A stretch of DNA of 64,000 bases from assembly GCA_036365145.1 (NCBI GenBank), contig JAEOAD010000015.1:6317501-6381500 (forward strand). Reading direction: 5' to 3'. Below, in pieces: positions 1 to 10,720 of this stretch. The notes under the pieces were generated by a model, which did no database searches, had not been told where the DNA came from, and worked only from the letters and a program-made list of their open reading frames with translations. The first letter of the stretch is position 1, and the number at the start of each line of letters is the position of its first letter. The stretch is from Orientallactaga sibirica. Lineage: Eukaryota; Chordata; Mammalia; Rodentia; Dipodidae. The position numbers were made by a program, and so were the translations under genes.

Positions 1-2037
1 AGAGAAGCAGACAGAGAGAGAATGGACACGCCAGGGCCTCTAGTCATTGCAAACGAACTCCAGATACATGTGCCCTTGTGCATCTGGCTTACGTGGGTTC
101 TGGAGAATCAAACCAGGATCCTTTGGCTTCGCAGGCAAACACCTTAACCGCTAAGCCATTTCTCCAGCCCAGCAAACAAATATTTTGTTGTTGTTTTTCG
201 AGGTAAGGTCTCACTTTAGCCCAGGCTGGCCTGGAATTCACAGTGATCCACTTATCTCTGCTTCTATGTGCTATGATTAAAGACACATACCACCATGCAC
301 AATAAATACTTTTTTTGTATTTTTTTCAAAGTGAGGGTCTCATCCTAGCCCAGGTTGACCTGGAACTCACAATACAGTCCCAGGCTGGCCTCAAACTCAC
401 AATGATCCTCCTACCTTTGCCTCCCAAAGTGCTGGGATTAAAGGTGTGTGCCACCATGCCCAGCTGTTTTTTTTTCTTTCGAGGCACAGTCTCAGTGCAC
501 CCACCTCTGCCATCCCCTGCAGGCCTAGGGTTCCCAAAGTGCTTGGCCATGCCTAGTTTTTTAGATGGGTACTGGAGAGTCAAATTGTGGTTTGTCCCTC
601 ATGCTCTAGTAGCAAGTGCTCTTAACCACTGAGCCATCTCCCCAGGACTCAATATTTACTTTTTAAAGTTTGTTAGAAGTCCCATACAGTCTCCTGCAAT
701 GATTCTTCCCCTACCACGGCCATTCTTAGCTGTTAGTGTTTAATATGTGTATATTGTAGAAAGACTTCACAAAAGGATGTTGTGGTTTCAATAACCTGAT
801 AAACAATACTCTGCAGCTTGGACTAGAGCGAGACACTACCTTGAAAACCAAAACAAACAACAACAACAACACTCTGTTTACAGCAAGTTGAGCAAATAAA
901 TCAATTACCCAGATCAAAGGCCCCATAGTAATTGGGCCACATCACTAGGAGATAAAACAGAACTCCCAGGCTGGAGAGATGGCTTTGCAGTTAAGGCACT
1001 TGCCTGCAAAGCCAAAGGACCCAGGTTTGATTCTCCAGGACCTACGTGAGCCAGATGCACAAGGGGACACATGCATCTGGAGTTTGTTTGCAGTGGCTGG
1101 AGGCCCTGGTGTGCCCATTCTTTCTCTCTCTCGTTCTCTCTCTCTCTCTCTAATAAATAGATAAAATATTTTTAAAAAGAAAACACAACTCCCCTTCACT
1201 GACATCAGTGACTGCTAGGAAACATCTTCATCACCAGCTAGAACCAACCTGGTGGTTCACACTGGCCCAGAGAACTGCTAAAAATGGCCCATCTGAGTAT
1301 ATCTTGGGAATTAAGCTGGCCTTGCTGTATGCTAAATGACTGTCACCCACAGAATTAGCCACAGTAGGAAGCAGGTCACAAGGCAGAGTCCTCACACCTC
1401 TTAGAACAGACACCTGCTCGTGATCTTCCTGCCAGCAGTCCTGAAGAACTCTTTAGAATGCCCCTTGATCCACCTGACCTTCACCTACACAGCATCCAGG
1501 AGGGGACAGGAGAGACGTGGGGCCCTCCCCAGCACCAGAAGACAAGTGCTGCCACCACTCCACACCTCTCCCTACATGGGAGTCTTCAGGTAAAGGCCTC
1601 ACCATTTGCCCCATGAAGGCAGAGAACCCTCCTTTCTCAACTCTGTCTCAGGTGCCCAGCCCAGAACCTTGCACAGTTGGTGCCCACTTTCAGGAGTAGC
1701 TATTTCTGAAAAGATAACCAGAATTCTGGCCACTGTGGCAGACACCCTTTCCTGTATCCCAGCACTCTGGAAGCTGAGCCAGGTCACACTTCAGAGTTTG
1801 AGGCCAGCCTAGGCAACAGAGTGAGATTCTGTCTCAAACACACAGAACAAAGAAGGAGAGAGAGAGGGAGGGGAAAAAGGAGGGAGAAGGAAGGGAGGGA
1901 AGGAAGAAGGGAGGGAGGGAAAGAGAGTAAATAAAGCTGGGCATGGTGGCACACCCAGATCTGGGTGTGAGGCCACCCAGAGCCTACATAGTGAATTCCA
2001 GGTCAGCCCAGCCTGGGCTAGAATGACACCCTACCTC

Positions 2038-2068
<31 letters not shown>

Positions 2069-2372
2069 TCTGACATGGCTAACCTCAGTTAGTATGATAG
2101 GATAGGGGCTCTTTCAGAAAAAGCCCCAAACATCAGACAGAACTAGGAAGGTTGGGCCACTACCCTGTCCACCATGAGGGAAGATACTGGAGATGCTAAT
2201 TTCACTAGAGGCTAGCACCACAGACAACTGTGGTGAGCAGAGTGGGGAAAAGGGAGAGTGGTCACAGGAGGCTGGGCTGCCTTGGATTTTGGAGCTGATC
2301 TAGGGATAAACTCCTTAGGAAAAAAACTCAGAGGACATCCTGCTTTGGAAGGGCTGAGAGAGTGTAGCCTAC
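1..2372. repeat. FKBP1B intron 2 (part): SINEs and single-copy sequence
   Basis: SINEs: tRNA-SINE minus 1-172 (cut by the edge), B1 minus about 185-300 and 308-466, tRNA-SINE plus 969-1167, an old B1-like piece 1725-1840, a purine-rich tract 1851-1931, and B1 plus 1936-2058. Positions 660-960, 1190-1720 and 2060-2372 show no repeat or exon that I recognise; FKBP1B exon 3 was looked for and not found. Confidence 0.8.
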
Positions 2373-2420
2373 CTGTATAGTGCACCACACATGTCTGACC
2401 CTTCTTAGGGAATGTCCTTC
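2373..2420 (-). CDS. FKBP1B: FKBP1B coding exon 2
   Basis: The exon has 48 bases, flanked by ...ctacag (acceptor, 2421-2422) and gtaggc (donor, 2372 downward). It completes Gly13, encodes RTFPKKGQTCVVHYT and ends with the first base of Gly29. The phase matches exon 1 exactly. The open frame continues past the donor into intron, but that continuation (RLHSLS...) does not resemble FKBP. Confidence 0.93.
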
Positions 2421-5400
2421 CTGTAGTGAGACACAAGGGTAAAAGGGGGAGTAGGGTATTAGAAAAACTCACCCAGGATATCCATGTGTGATAAGACCCA
2501 GACCTCAGGCCCACCTTCCCCTCCATACCCCGGACATGCTCAGAGCTCAGGCCCACATTTCCCTCCATACCAATGACATGCTCACAGCCCTCATTCTGGC
2601 TCTGTGCTTTGTAAGAGCCAAAATTAATCCTGCCCCTTTCCAGGTTGGATATGGACTCAATACCATTGGTCTCCTCAACTCACCAGTGTTTTTGTTTTGT
2701 TTAGTTTTTAAAACAGAGTCTCATGTATCCCAGGGTGGCCTCAAACTCACTATGTAGCTGAGGATGGTATGTGCCACTCTACCTAGTCTTATGCAAGGCT
2801 TGATGCACATTACGCAAGCACTCTGCCAACTGAGCTACTGAGCTGTATCCCTGGGTGCTCCATCTTTTTTTTTTTCTATTGCTCCTTTTACTTCCCTTCA
2901 TCTATTCTGCAAACACTCCTGATCAGCTTACTATGTGCCAGGTTTCACTAGATTCCAGAGATGCAGAACACTCTATGAAGCCATGAGGAAGTTAGGGAAA
3001 GACTCAGATCATTTGCTGACTACCTACTGAGTGGCAGGCCTGTGTCTGATTCCAGCAATATAGAACAACACAGAAAAATTCCCCACTGTTTTGGAGTTTA
3101 CATTTTAATAGAGGGAAACAACCAATACTCATAACCAATGTAATTATGGATTTGACGAATCTTCTAGAGAAATAACACAATGCTAAATTCAAGGAAAACA
3201 ATGAGCCAACAATTTTAGAGACAGGATAGGAGGGCCTCTTGGAGCAGGTGATGTTTGAGCTGAGACATGAGGGGAGAAACAGTTCACAGACATGAAGACA
3301 GGAAAGGACGATTGTATTTACAGAAGAGAAAGGAGCAGGGTGACAGGAAAGAAGAGAAGGGAGGACAGATGTAGGAAAGAGACATATCATGCAAGGTTGC
3401 AGAGCTGTTTTAATACTCAGTGCAGTAGGAAATCACTAGAAAGTTTTAAGCAAGAGAATGACATATTCTGAATTAAGATTTTATAAGATCGCTCTGGCTG
3501 CTGTGGGTGGGATGAGATGGTAGGCATCTGTTGCAATAATTCAGATATCAATGATGGAGTGAATTAAGGTGTTGGCTGCAGAGAAGAGAGTGAAATAGAT
3601 AAAAGATATATTTTGGAAATAGAGCCAACAGGGCATGCATATGGATAGGAGATGGTGGTCCAGGATGAGGGAAATGCTGAAAATAAGAATGATGCTTGCA
3701 GCTGGGTGTGGTGACACAGTGACACACAAGGAGGATCACTGAATTCGAGACCACCCTGAGACTACATAGTGAATTCCAGGTCAATCTGGGCTAGAGTGAG
3801 ACCCCACCTTGAAAAAAAAAAAAAAAGCCTGGCATGGTGGTGCACATCTTTAATCTCAGCCTTCAGCAGGATGAGGTAGGAGGATCACTATGGGTTTGAG
3901 GCCAGCCTGAGACTAACCTGGGCCACAGCAAGACCCTACCTCAAAGAAAAAGAGAAAAAAAAAGCTTGGGTTTTTTGATTCAGGAGAATGGTAGGGTGGT
4001 GGAGCTGTTTCCTGAGATGGGAAGACTGGAGAGGAACAGATTTGTGCGGGTGGCAATCTTCATAAGCTTTTAGACATGTGAGTTTATACTGCAAGAGAGC
4101 AGATGCAGAGTCTTCAATGAAGGTGGATCATGAACTTGGGAAAGCTAAGAACCCAGCCAATAGTTAGATGACTGTGGGAGCCTGGAAAAGGGAACAACCT
4201 AGGACCAGGGAAGCCAGGGAAAGCATCACCGAGCAGAAAATCGTTAAACCAAGCCTTAAAGATAAGGAGTCCGATGGGGGAAGTATACAGATACAATCTG
4301 GAGAGGGAATAGCAAATAAAGCCTGGAGTCAGTATCTGGGGATGAAGCTCAATGGCACAGCACTTGCCTGGCATATGAAAAGCTTTGACCTGGACCCCAG
4401 TACAAGCACTGTAAAAAGAAGGCCTAGGAATCTCAGAGTCCAGCTGTAGTGTAAGCCCTTTCTGTTTCACTCCTGTAACCTTAGGATCCAGCACATGTTC
4501 CATAAATACTTGCCAAATGAATGGCATGTTTAACAACTTGCAGGCAGCTTGGCAAAGGTGGAGAAGTTGGTGGTGGGTACAGTGCAAGGACAGTAAGTAG
4601 TGAAGGAGGAAAGTGCATTGTGGAGCCCGGCGTGGTGGCGCACGCCTTTAATCCCAGCACTGGGGAGGCAGAGGTAGGAGGATCACGGTGAGTTCGAGGC
4701 AACCCTGAGACTACATAGTTAATTACAGGTAAGCCTGGACCAGAGTGAGAACCTACCTCAAAAAAAGAGGCTGTGGTGCAGAAAAAAAAAAAAAAAAAAA
4801 AGGTAATGGCAAAGTGTGGGACAGGTTTACTGGACCTTAGCACCAAGATTCCCATATGGACAGAGAAGCCTGTACCCCAGGAGTGTTCCTGGTACTGGCT
4901 TTGTTTCTCCTTCTCCAACCAAGAAGCCCTCAAATTTTCTGGGAATTTCTAAGAGGACGTTTGCCTGTTAAACCCTGCATACCTGGGGCCTTTGGGTCTG
5001 AATGAATTTTCTTCTTTTAAAATTTTCTTTAAAAAAAGAAATTGCTATTCCTTGCACATCCACACCCAATTATGTGAGGGCTTGGGAAAGTGAGTTGGTG
5101 CTGGTCCCTCGACAAGGGGCAAGGAACTGAGGCTGACTTGGAGGTGCACAAGGTGGGGAGCTCTGGAGTGGCTCGGTCGCATCTTGCACCATCCAGGCAG
5201 GTGGAACAGCAGGCCCAATGGCTGGGCTTTCAAGTTTAGGTATGCAGGACATGGTCGTGGACAGGATGGCCAGGGAGGCTGAGAGGGACAGGGACCATGG
5301 ATGGACACGCCGGCGGCGGAGGGAGTGCGGTTTCCCACGCTGGCCCAGTCCCAAAATCTAACCACTGTCCATCCAGCCCTGAGCACTGCCTGACACGAGG

Positions 5401-5831
5401 CCCGGCGGCGTGGGGCGCGCTAGCAGGAGGTTCGCCCGGCAGCAGGGATCCCCAACCCACCCCGCCAAGCAAGCCCTTTCCGGGTTTCCAAAGCTCACTC
5501 CGCAGGGCGAGGAAAGCGGAGCTGAAACCCAGCCGCGGGGAGTCAGCAGCGGCGATAATGAACAGTTCCAGGGCAGGCGGTGGGGCGGCGGTGGCCCCGA
5601 GGGCGGCAGGGCGCAGACCCCAGCCCGAGGCCGCCGTCTTCGCTCCCCTAGGCGAGCGGGCGCGCAAGGGGATGTAGGAGGATCTCCTAGACCCCCGGGA
5701 ATCAATCCCTGGGCCCGCCGACTGCCCGGAGTCAGACCCCCACCCGCGGGCCCCGCCCCGGGGACCCCTGCTCGCCCACCCCGCCGCCCGGTACCGTCTC
5801 CCGGGGAGATGGTCTCGATCTCCACGCCCAT
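2373..5831 (-). CDS. FKBP1B: FKBP1B (FKBP12.6), 5' part of the gene: coding exons 1 and 2, runs off the left edge
   Basis: This is a peptidyl-prolyl cis-trans isomerase (FK506-binding immunophilin) that binds ryanodine receptors and stabilises their closed state; the full protein is about 108 residues. Two exons are visible and join to give residues 1-28 plus the first base of Gly29. Exon 1 gives MGVEIETISPGD and exon 2 gives RTFPKKGQTCVVHYT, with Gly13 split across the junction. The N-terminus matches FKBP1B rather than FKBP1A: FKBP1A begins MGVQVETISPGD and has KR where this has KK. The start ATG (complement of 5829-5831) lies in a CpG island, and both splice donors are GT. Exons 3 and 4, which carry the rest of the FK506 pocket, were not found in positions 1-2372 and should lie left of the window. 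The gene is head to head with WDCP, as in human. Confidence 0.93.
2504..2587 (+). repeat. Two-copy 42-bp tandem repeat
   Basis: CTCAGGCCCAC...CTCCATACC...GACATGCTCA occurs twice head to tail (2504-2545 and 2546-2587) with a few mismatches. It lies about 80 bp upstream, in transcript terms, of FKBP1B exon 2, in intron 1. Confidence 0.8.
2885..4160 (+). repeat. Ancient mammalian interspersed repeat, split by two B1s
   Basis: The text resembles an old dispersed repeat known from many mammals: CTTACTATGTGCCAGG, then GGTGATGTTTGAGCTGAGAC, then AAGATCGCTCTGGCTGCTGT and TGAGATGGGAAGACTGGAG, in that order. Two plus-strand B1s (about 3697-3822 and 3826-3956) interrupt it. Part recurs at 43690-44060. 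I recognise the pattern but do not assign a family name. Confidence 0.6.
4160..5280. repeat. FKBP1B intron 1, right part: ID-like SINE, B1 and plain sequence
   Basis: Positions 4335-4415 look like an ID (tRNA-Ala type) SINE (GGGGATGAAGCTCAATGGCA). B1 plus is at 4626-4760 with an A-rich tail to 4801. The remainder, including 4801-5280, holds nothing recognisable until the CpG island. Confidence 0.65.
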
Positions 5832-6120
5832 GTCGCGGTCCCCACCGGCCCCCTGGGGGTCCTCGCCGCAGCGACCCGACTCCGCAGGCCCGGCCCGCAG
5901 GCGCTCCGGCCGCCCCCTGCCGCCACTGCAGCGCCGAGCCGAGCGCCGGGAGCCGGGACCTGCGCGCCGCGGCGCCGGGCGGGCGGCGGGGTGGAGCCGC
6001 CGCGAGGTGGGGTCGGCCCGGCGGGGCGGGGCGGGGCGGGGACCCTGCGGGAGGCTCCAACCCGCCACACTCACGACCATCCCCGCGGAGCGTGGGAGCG
6101 GGCATGCATCGGTCCACGCG
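5280..6120. promoter_or_regulatory. FKBP1B: CpG island and promoter of FKBP1B
   Basis: This is a strongly GC- and CpG-rich block, in sharp contrast to the SINE/AT-rich surroundings, and is free of recognisable repeats. It covers FKBP1B exon 1 and extends upstream on the minus strand. A run of four overlapping GGGGCGGG units (Sp1/KLF GC boxes) is at 6021-6041, about 190 bp upstream of the ATG. There is no clear TATA box. The long open frames on both strands here (up to about 335 codons) are a by-product of high GC and are not called as genes. Confidence 0.85.
5795..5831 (-). CDS. FKBP1B: FKBP1B coding exon 1
   Basis: The exon has 37 coding bases: 12 codons plus the first base of Gly13. The start codon is preceded by GCGAC, with G at +4, an adequate Kozak context. 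The exon ends GAC-G and is followed by the donor gtaccg (5794 downward). It sits inside a CpG-rich block, as expected for a first exon. Confidence 0.93.
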
Positions 6121-7527
6121 CCCGCTGACAGCGTATTTATTTAGCACCTGCTCCATGCAAAGCCCTGGGGAATCAGCCTGGTCCTGCGGACTAGGAGGAG
6201 GAGGAGGAGGCGATGAGACCAACCCTTGAATCGATGTGCCCAATACCCTGGGGCATCAGACCCACCCTGGCCAGGCTTCTGTAGGAGCAGCGCCGGGGGA
6301 AGGAACCAATTACTGCTGATTCCCCCCTCAACGCATTGAAGCCCGGTTCATCGTCCCTCAACGTTCGACCCCGAGCGTTTGTATCGGGTTCTCACTTTGC
6401 AAGGCAAAAATCAGCGTCCAGGGGGTACCAACTTGATCAAAACAGGACCGCTGCCCTGCAGACCCGAGCTCAGGACGCAGTCAGCGTGGAGTGACGAGAG
6501 AGGAGCTGCAGAAGGGGAGAACGACTTCTTCCCTCTCGCCTCCCTTCAGCACAGACAGGCAGAATTTTGGCAGGTATTTTTGTTCCCCCTTCCCCACTTG
6601 GTGCTGGGAATTGAACCCAGGGTCTCTTCTCACAGGCTAAACTCGTAACTGCTACACCTCCACCCTTTCGGAAGACATACTGGGAGGAAGTAACATCTAC
6701 ATGAAGGAGACTTGAACAAATGTAAACTAAACACAGTGGCTTGGACTTAGAATCCTACTGAGGCAGGAGGACCGCCATGAATGAGGTCCAGGTCAGCTTC
6801 AGTCCTAGTGAGACCCCCGCCTCAAGAAAATTAAAAATTAGAGGGCTGGGGAGACGGCTTAGCTGTTGAGGCCCTTGCCTGTGAAGCCTAAGAACTCGTG
6901 TTCAAATCTCCAGGTCCCACGTGAGCCAGATGCACAGTGACGAAAACGCACATCGTCGCACACGTGCGCAAGGGAGGACACTCCTCTGGAGTTCTTCACA
7001 GTGGCTGAAGGCCCTGGTACGCCCATATTCTCTTTCTCTGTCTACCCTCTTTCTCTAAATAAACAATACAATTAAAAAAAAAAAAAAAAACTTAAGGGCT
7101 GGGCCAGGCATGGTGGCACACGCCTTTAAACCCAGCACTTGGGAGGCAGAGGTAGGAGGATTGCTGTGATTTTGAGGCGACCCTTAGACTACATAGTGAA
7201 TTCCAGGTCAGCCTGAGCTAGAGTGAGACCCTACCTCAGAAAAAACCAAAACCAAAACCAAAAAAAAGAAGAAGAAGAATATATAACATAAAATAGGACT
7301 GGAGAAATGGCTTAGTGGTGAGGCACATACCTGCAAAGCCTAGGACCCAGGTTCGATTCCCCAGTACCCATCTAAAGCCAGATGCATAACCTGTCTGCAG
7401 TTTGTTGGCAATGGCTAAAGGTCCTGGTGTACCCATTCTCTCCCCCTCTCTCTATCTGCTTCTCTCTCTCTCTCTTCCTTTCTTTTTCCCTTTATCACTA
7501 TCTGCTTGTTTCTATCTCTCTCTCAAA

Positions 7528-7570
<43 letters not shown>

Positions 7571-8319
7571 ATATTTAATTAAAGTATAAGCCAGGCATGG
7601 TGACACACACCTTTAATCCCAGCTCTCAGGAGGCAGAGGTAGGAGGATCGCTGTGAGTTCGAGGCCACCCTGAGACTACACAGTGGATTCCAGGTCAGCC
7701 TGAGCTAGAGTGAGACCCTACCTCGAAAAAAACCTAAAATATAAAATAGGGCTGGAGAGATTTCTCAGTGGTTAAGGCACTTGCCTGCAAAGCCTAACAA
7801 CTTGAGTTCAATTCCCCAGTACCCACATAAGGCTAGATGCAGAAAGTAGCACATGCATCTGGAGTTTGTTCCTCTGTAAAGGCTGGAGGCCTTGGTATGC
7901 TCATTTTCTCTCTCTCCCTGCCTAGCACTCAGGAGACAGAGGTAGGAGGAGGACACTGTGAGTTCCAGGCCAGTCTCAGACTCATAGTGAATTCTAGGTC
8001 AGCCTAGGCTAGAGAAATATCCTACCTTGCAAAACCCAAAAATAAATAGATAAAATAACCATAGAAAGAAGGAAAGAAAGTTTCTCATCTTTCTCCTCAT
8101 TCTGCATTGTTACAAATTACAAATTATAACAAGTGACACTGGAAGGTGAGTATGGAGAGAAAGGTTTGATCAAAGAAACCCAGAATGGGGGCTGGAGAGA
8201 TGGCTTAGCAGTTAAGGCGCCTGCCTCCTAAGAATGCTGGTTCCAATCTCCAGCGGTTCCAATCTCCAGGTCCCACGTTTAGCCAGATGCAAAGTGATGC
8301 AGGGGCTCAATGCCGCACT

Positions 8320-8338
8320 TGCCCACAAGGGGGCGCAC
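8320..8338 (+). promoter_or_regulatory. CTCF-like motif inside a SINE
   Basis: The core CCACAAGGGGGCGC (8323-8336) differs from the CTCF consensus only at the Y position (A). It lies between the FKBP1B and WDCP promoters. Confidence 0.5.
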
Positions 8339-8440
8339 ACATCTAGAGTTCGTTCACAGCAGGTGAGAGACTGCTGGTGCACCCATTCTCTGTCTCCCTC
8401 TCCCTCTCTCTCTGCCTCTCTCTGTGTTTCTCTCCAAAAA

Positions 8441-8443
8441 TAA

Positions 8444-8527
<84 letters not shown>

Positions 8528-8556
8528 GAAAAAGAAAGAGAGAAAGAAAGAAACAG
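8441..8556 (+). repeat. (GAAA)n microsatellite at a SINE tail
   Basis: More than 25 near-perfect AAAG units directly follow the 3' end of the tRNA-SINE at 8189-8440, so the repeat grew from the SINE tail. Confidence 0.95.
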
Positions 8557-9448
8557 AAACCCAGAATGGGACCTTGAGGTGTTCTTCCTCCATTATTCCA
8601 TCTCGACTCTCACAGGCGGCCAGGACATGAATGAAATTATAGACATACCTGAAGGAGGCCTGACTTTGGTGCGCAGGAAAGATGATGCTCAATTGTACTT
8701 GTGCAGATCAGGATCTGATTGATTGATTATTTATGAGAGAGAAAATGGGTGCACCAGGATCTTCTGCTGCTGCAAACAAACTCCAGATGCATGCACCACT
8801 ATGTGTGCCTGGCTTTATGTGGGTGCTGGGGAATTGAACTTGGGCTGTTGGCATTTGTAGACAAGTGCCATTAACCACTGAGAAATGTCACCAGCCCCAG
8901 GGTCAGGATCTGAAATCCCCCATGGGCTGCTCAAAGATATGACCCAGGGTCTTCCAAGACCAAAGAAGGCTAGACACCTCTCCTCTCTCTGTCCCTGCTT
9001 ATATATTAAATAAATGAATAAATATTTTTAAGAAAAGAAGTCTAGTGACACACCAATGCCATACCCTACGACCATGGGCAGGTACATTTGAAGTAGTGTA
9101 GAACAGATGTGTAGCTTGGAAGGCCTAGGAAGGAGCTTCAGGTGAATGTACACTACATTGCGTGTTATAAGAATTTTTTTTCTTTCTTTCTTTTTCTTTT
9201 CTTTTTTTTTTTTTTTTTTTTTTTTTTTGAGGTAGGGTCTTACTCTAGCCCAGTATGACCTTGAATTCACTATGTAATCTCAGGGTGGCCTCAAATTCAC
9301 AGCAATCCACCTACTTCTGCCTGCCAAGTGCTGGGATTAAAGGCATGAGCCACCACGCCTGGATATTTTATTTTATTTATTTATTTATTTCAGAGAGAGA
9401 AAGAAAGAGAGAGAGAGGTAAAGAAGCAAAGAAAGAGAGTGAGAGAGA

Positions 9449-9530
9449 GGAAGGAAGGAAGGAAGGAAGGAAGGAAGGAAGGAAGGAAGGAAGGAAGGAA
9501 GGAAGGAAGAAAGGAAGGAAAAAAGAAGCA
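9449..9530 (+). repeat. (GGAA)n microsatellite inside a SINE tail region
   Basis: A run of GGAA units lies between the GAGAGA tail and the body of an antisense tRNA-SINE. GGAA runs of this type are potential ETS-factor sites; no function is claimed. Confidence 0.9.
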
Positions 9531-10149
9531 GAGAATGGACGCAGCAGGGCCTCTAGGCTGCAAACGAACTACAGATGCATGCGCCATCTTGTGCACCTGG
9601 CTAATGTGGGTCCTGGGGAAACGTGGGTTCTTTGGCTTTGCAGGAAAGCGCCTTGGCTGCTGAGCCATCTCTCCAGCCTATAAGAACTTTTTAAAATTAT
9701 TTATTTATTTTGAGAGGGGGAGGGGTGTGGGAAAGGCAGATAGAACGGGCACACCAGGGATTCCAGCCATTGCAAACAAACTCCAGACGCATGCGCCCCT
9801 TTGTGCTTACGTCGATACTAGGGAATGGAACCTGGGTATTTAGGATTCCCAGGCAAACGCCTTAATCCCTAAGCCATCCGTCCAGCCCAAGAACATTTTG
9901 GGAGGGAGATTTTTATAGCATTTTAAAGGTGTCCCTGAGTCCTTTCCCCTAAACAAAAATTTTAGAAAACAGGGGTTTGTGGAGATGGCTCAGAGATTAA
10001 AGGCGCTTGCTTGCCAAGCCTCCAGGCCCAGGTTCAATTCCCCAGCCACTCATGTAAAACTGGACAGGCACTCCTTTGCAGTAACTAGACACCTAGGCAT
10101 GCACACACACGTGCAAGCAAATACATGAGCTCTTTTTGGAAAAGGAACC

Positions 10150-10720
10150 GGTGTTTACCCTAGAGCTTTAGCTTTTCCTTTCACTAAGCGAGCTACGAGA
10201 ACTGGGAGAAGCTAAAGCACTAGAACGTGATTAAGTGCAGCGATTTACGGACCGTGATTGCACAGGAACCACATTTCCCAGAGACCCTTGCGGCAAAACC
10301 CGAACATATTGGCCAATGAGAAGGACCCGATCCTAGAGTGACGTATGAAGTAGCCAGTCATCTTCGGGAGTTCGGACAGGCCGGACTTCGTCCACCTATC
10401 AGAGGACCTGGGGATGATGCTTCCGTTAGCTGCTCAGGATTTCTGATCCACGGCCCTGCACCTCGGTCAGCCTGAGGACCCTGGTTTTTCTTCTTTGTGG
10501 GGCAGTGAGACCAAAGGTATTTTGTCTCCTTTGCTGCCCTGGAGGGTATGGGGAGCCGGGTGTGGCCCAGTACCTCTATTTGGGAGAGAGGAAAAGGGAC
10601 CGAGATGGCGGGCGTGGAGAGACAGTGAGGAGATCGGGGCTGGCCGGCGTGGGCGCTGGAGGGTGGAGACCCAGCCTGGAGGGGTTGACTGAGTATCTCT
10701 AGCCGCTCACGAGCCATACA
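10150..10720 (+). promoter_or_regulatory. WDCP: WDCP promoter and probable non-coding exon 1
   Basis: This is a repeat-free island with many CpGs between two SINE clusters, upstream of WDCP and divergent from FKBP1B. A palindromic ATTGGCCAAT (10308-10317) supplies an NF-Y CCAAT box on both strands. A CRE/ATF-like GTGACGTA follows at 10338-10345. A YY1-like GAGATGGCGGG lies near 10603-10613. The motif order CCAAT then CRE is typical of TATA-less housekeeping promoters. A candidate donor for a non-coding first exon is CCAAAG|gtattt, with the intron starting at 10517; other GT sites nearby are possible, so the exon boundary is uncertain. Coding begins only in exon 2, 12 kb away. Confidence 0.7.

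Larger units (their letters stand above)
6121..10149. repeat. Intergenic SINE cluster between the FKBP1B and WDCP promoters
   Basis: 6121-6595 is plain sequence. Then: ID-like minus 6596-6660; B1 plus 6730-6835; tRNA-SINE plus 6842-7090; B1 plus 7103-7250; tRNA-SINE plus 7290-7575 with a long (AAAT)n tail (7525-7575); B1 plus 7590-7735; tRNA-SINE plus 7748-7920; B1 plus 7922-8035; tRNA-SINE plus 8189-8450; tRNA-SINE minus 8711-8897; B1 minus 9170-9362; tRNA-SINE minus 9363-9680; tRNA-SINE minus 9690-9890; tRNA-SINE plus 9965-10135. Confidence 0.85.

Noticed and set aside
1..2372. FKBP1B exon 3
   Set aside because: No sequence encoding the expected MLQNGKKFDSSRDRNKPF-like segment was found on the minus strand.
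2212..2568. 118-codon minus-strand open frame
   Set aside because: Only the 48 bases at 2373-2420 are FKBP1B exon 2; the remainder is intron read-through past a good splice donor.
4114..4587. 157-codon minus-strand frame
   Set aside because: It crosses the boundary of an old repeat and an ID-like SINE; no recognisable domain, no splice or promoter context.
5236..6243. 335-codon minus-strand open frame and 240-codon frames on both strands over the CpG island
   Set aside because: High GC removes stop codons. Only the short FKBP1B exon 1 inside has homology; the rest is low-complexity Arg/Pro/Gly/Ala with no domain.
7525..7575. CRISPR-like regular repeats, also seen in other (AAAT)n, (TA)n and SINE arrays
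   Set aside because: These are simple repeats at SINE tails or dispersed SINEs; there are no uniform spacers, and this is a mammalian genome.
8354..8692. Frames rich in Lys/Glu/Arg or Phe/Leu/Ser runs (also 9390-9683, 40086-40361, 53841-54192)
   Set aside because: They are translations of GAAA, GGAA or CTTT microsatellites.
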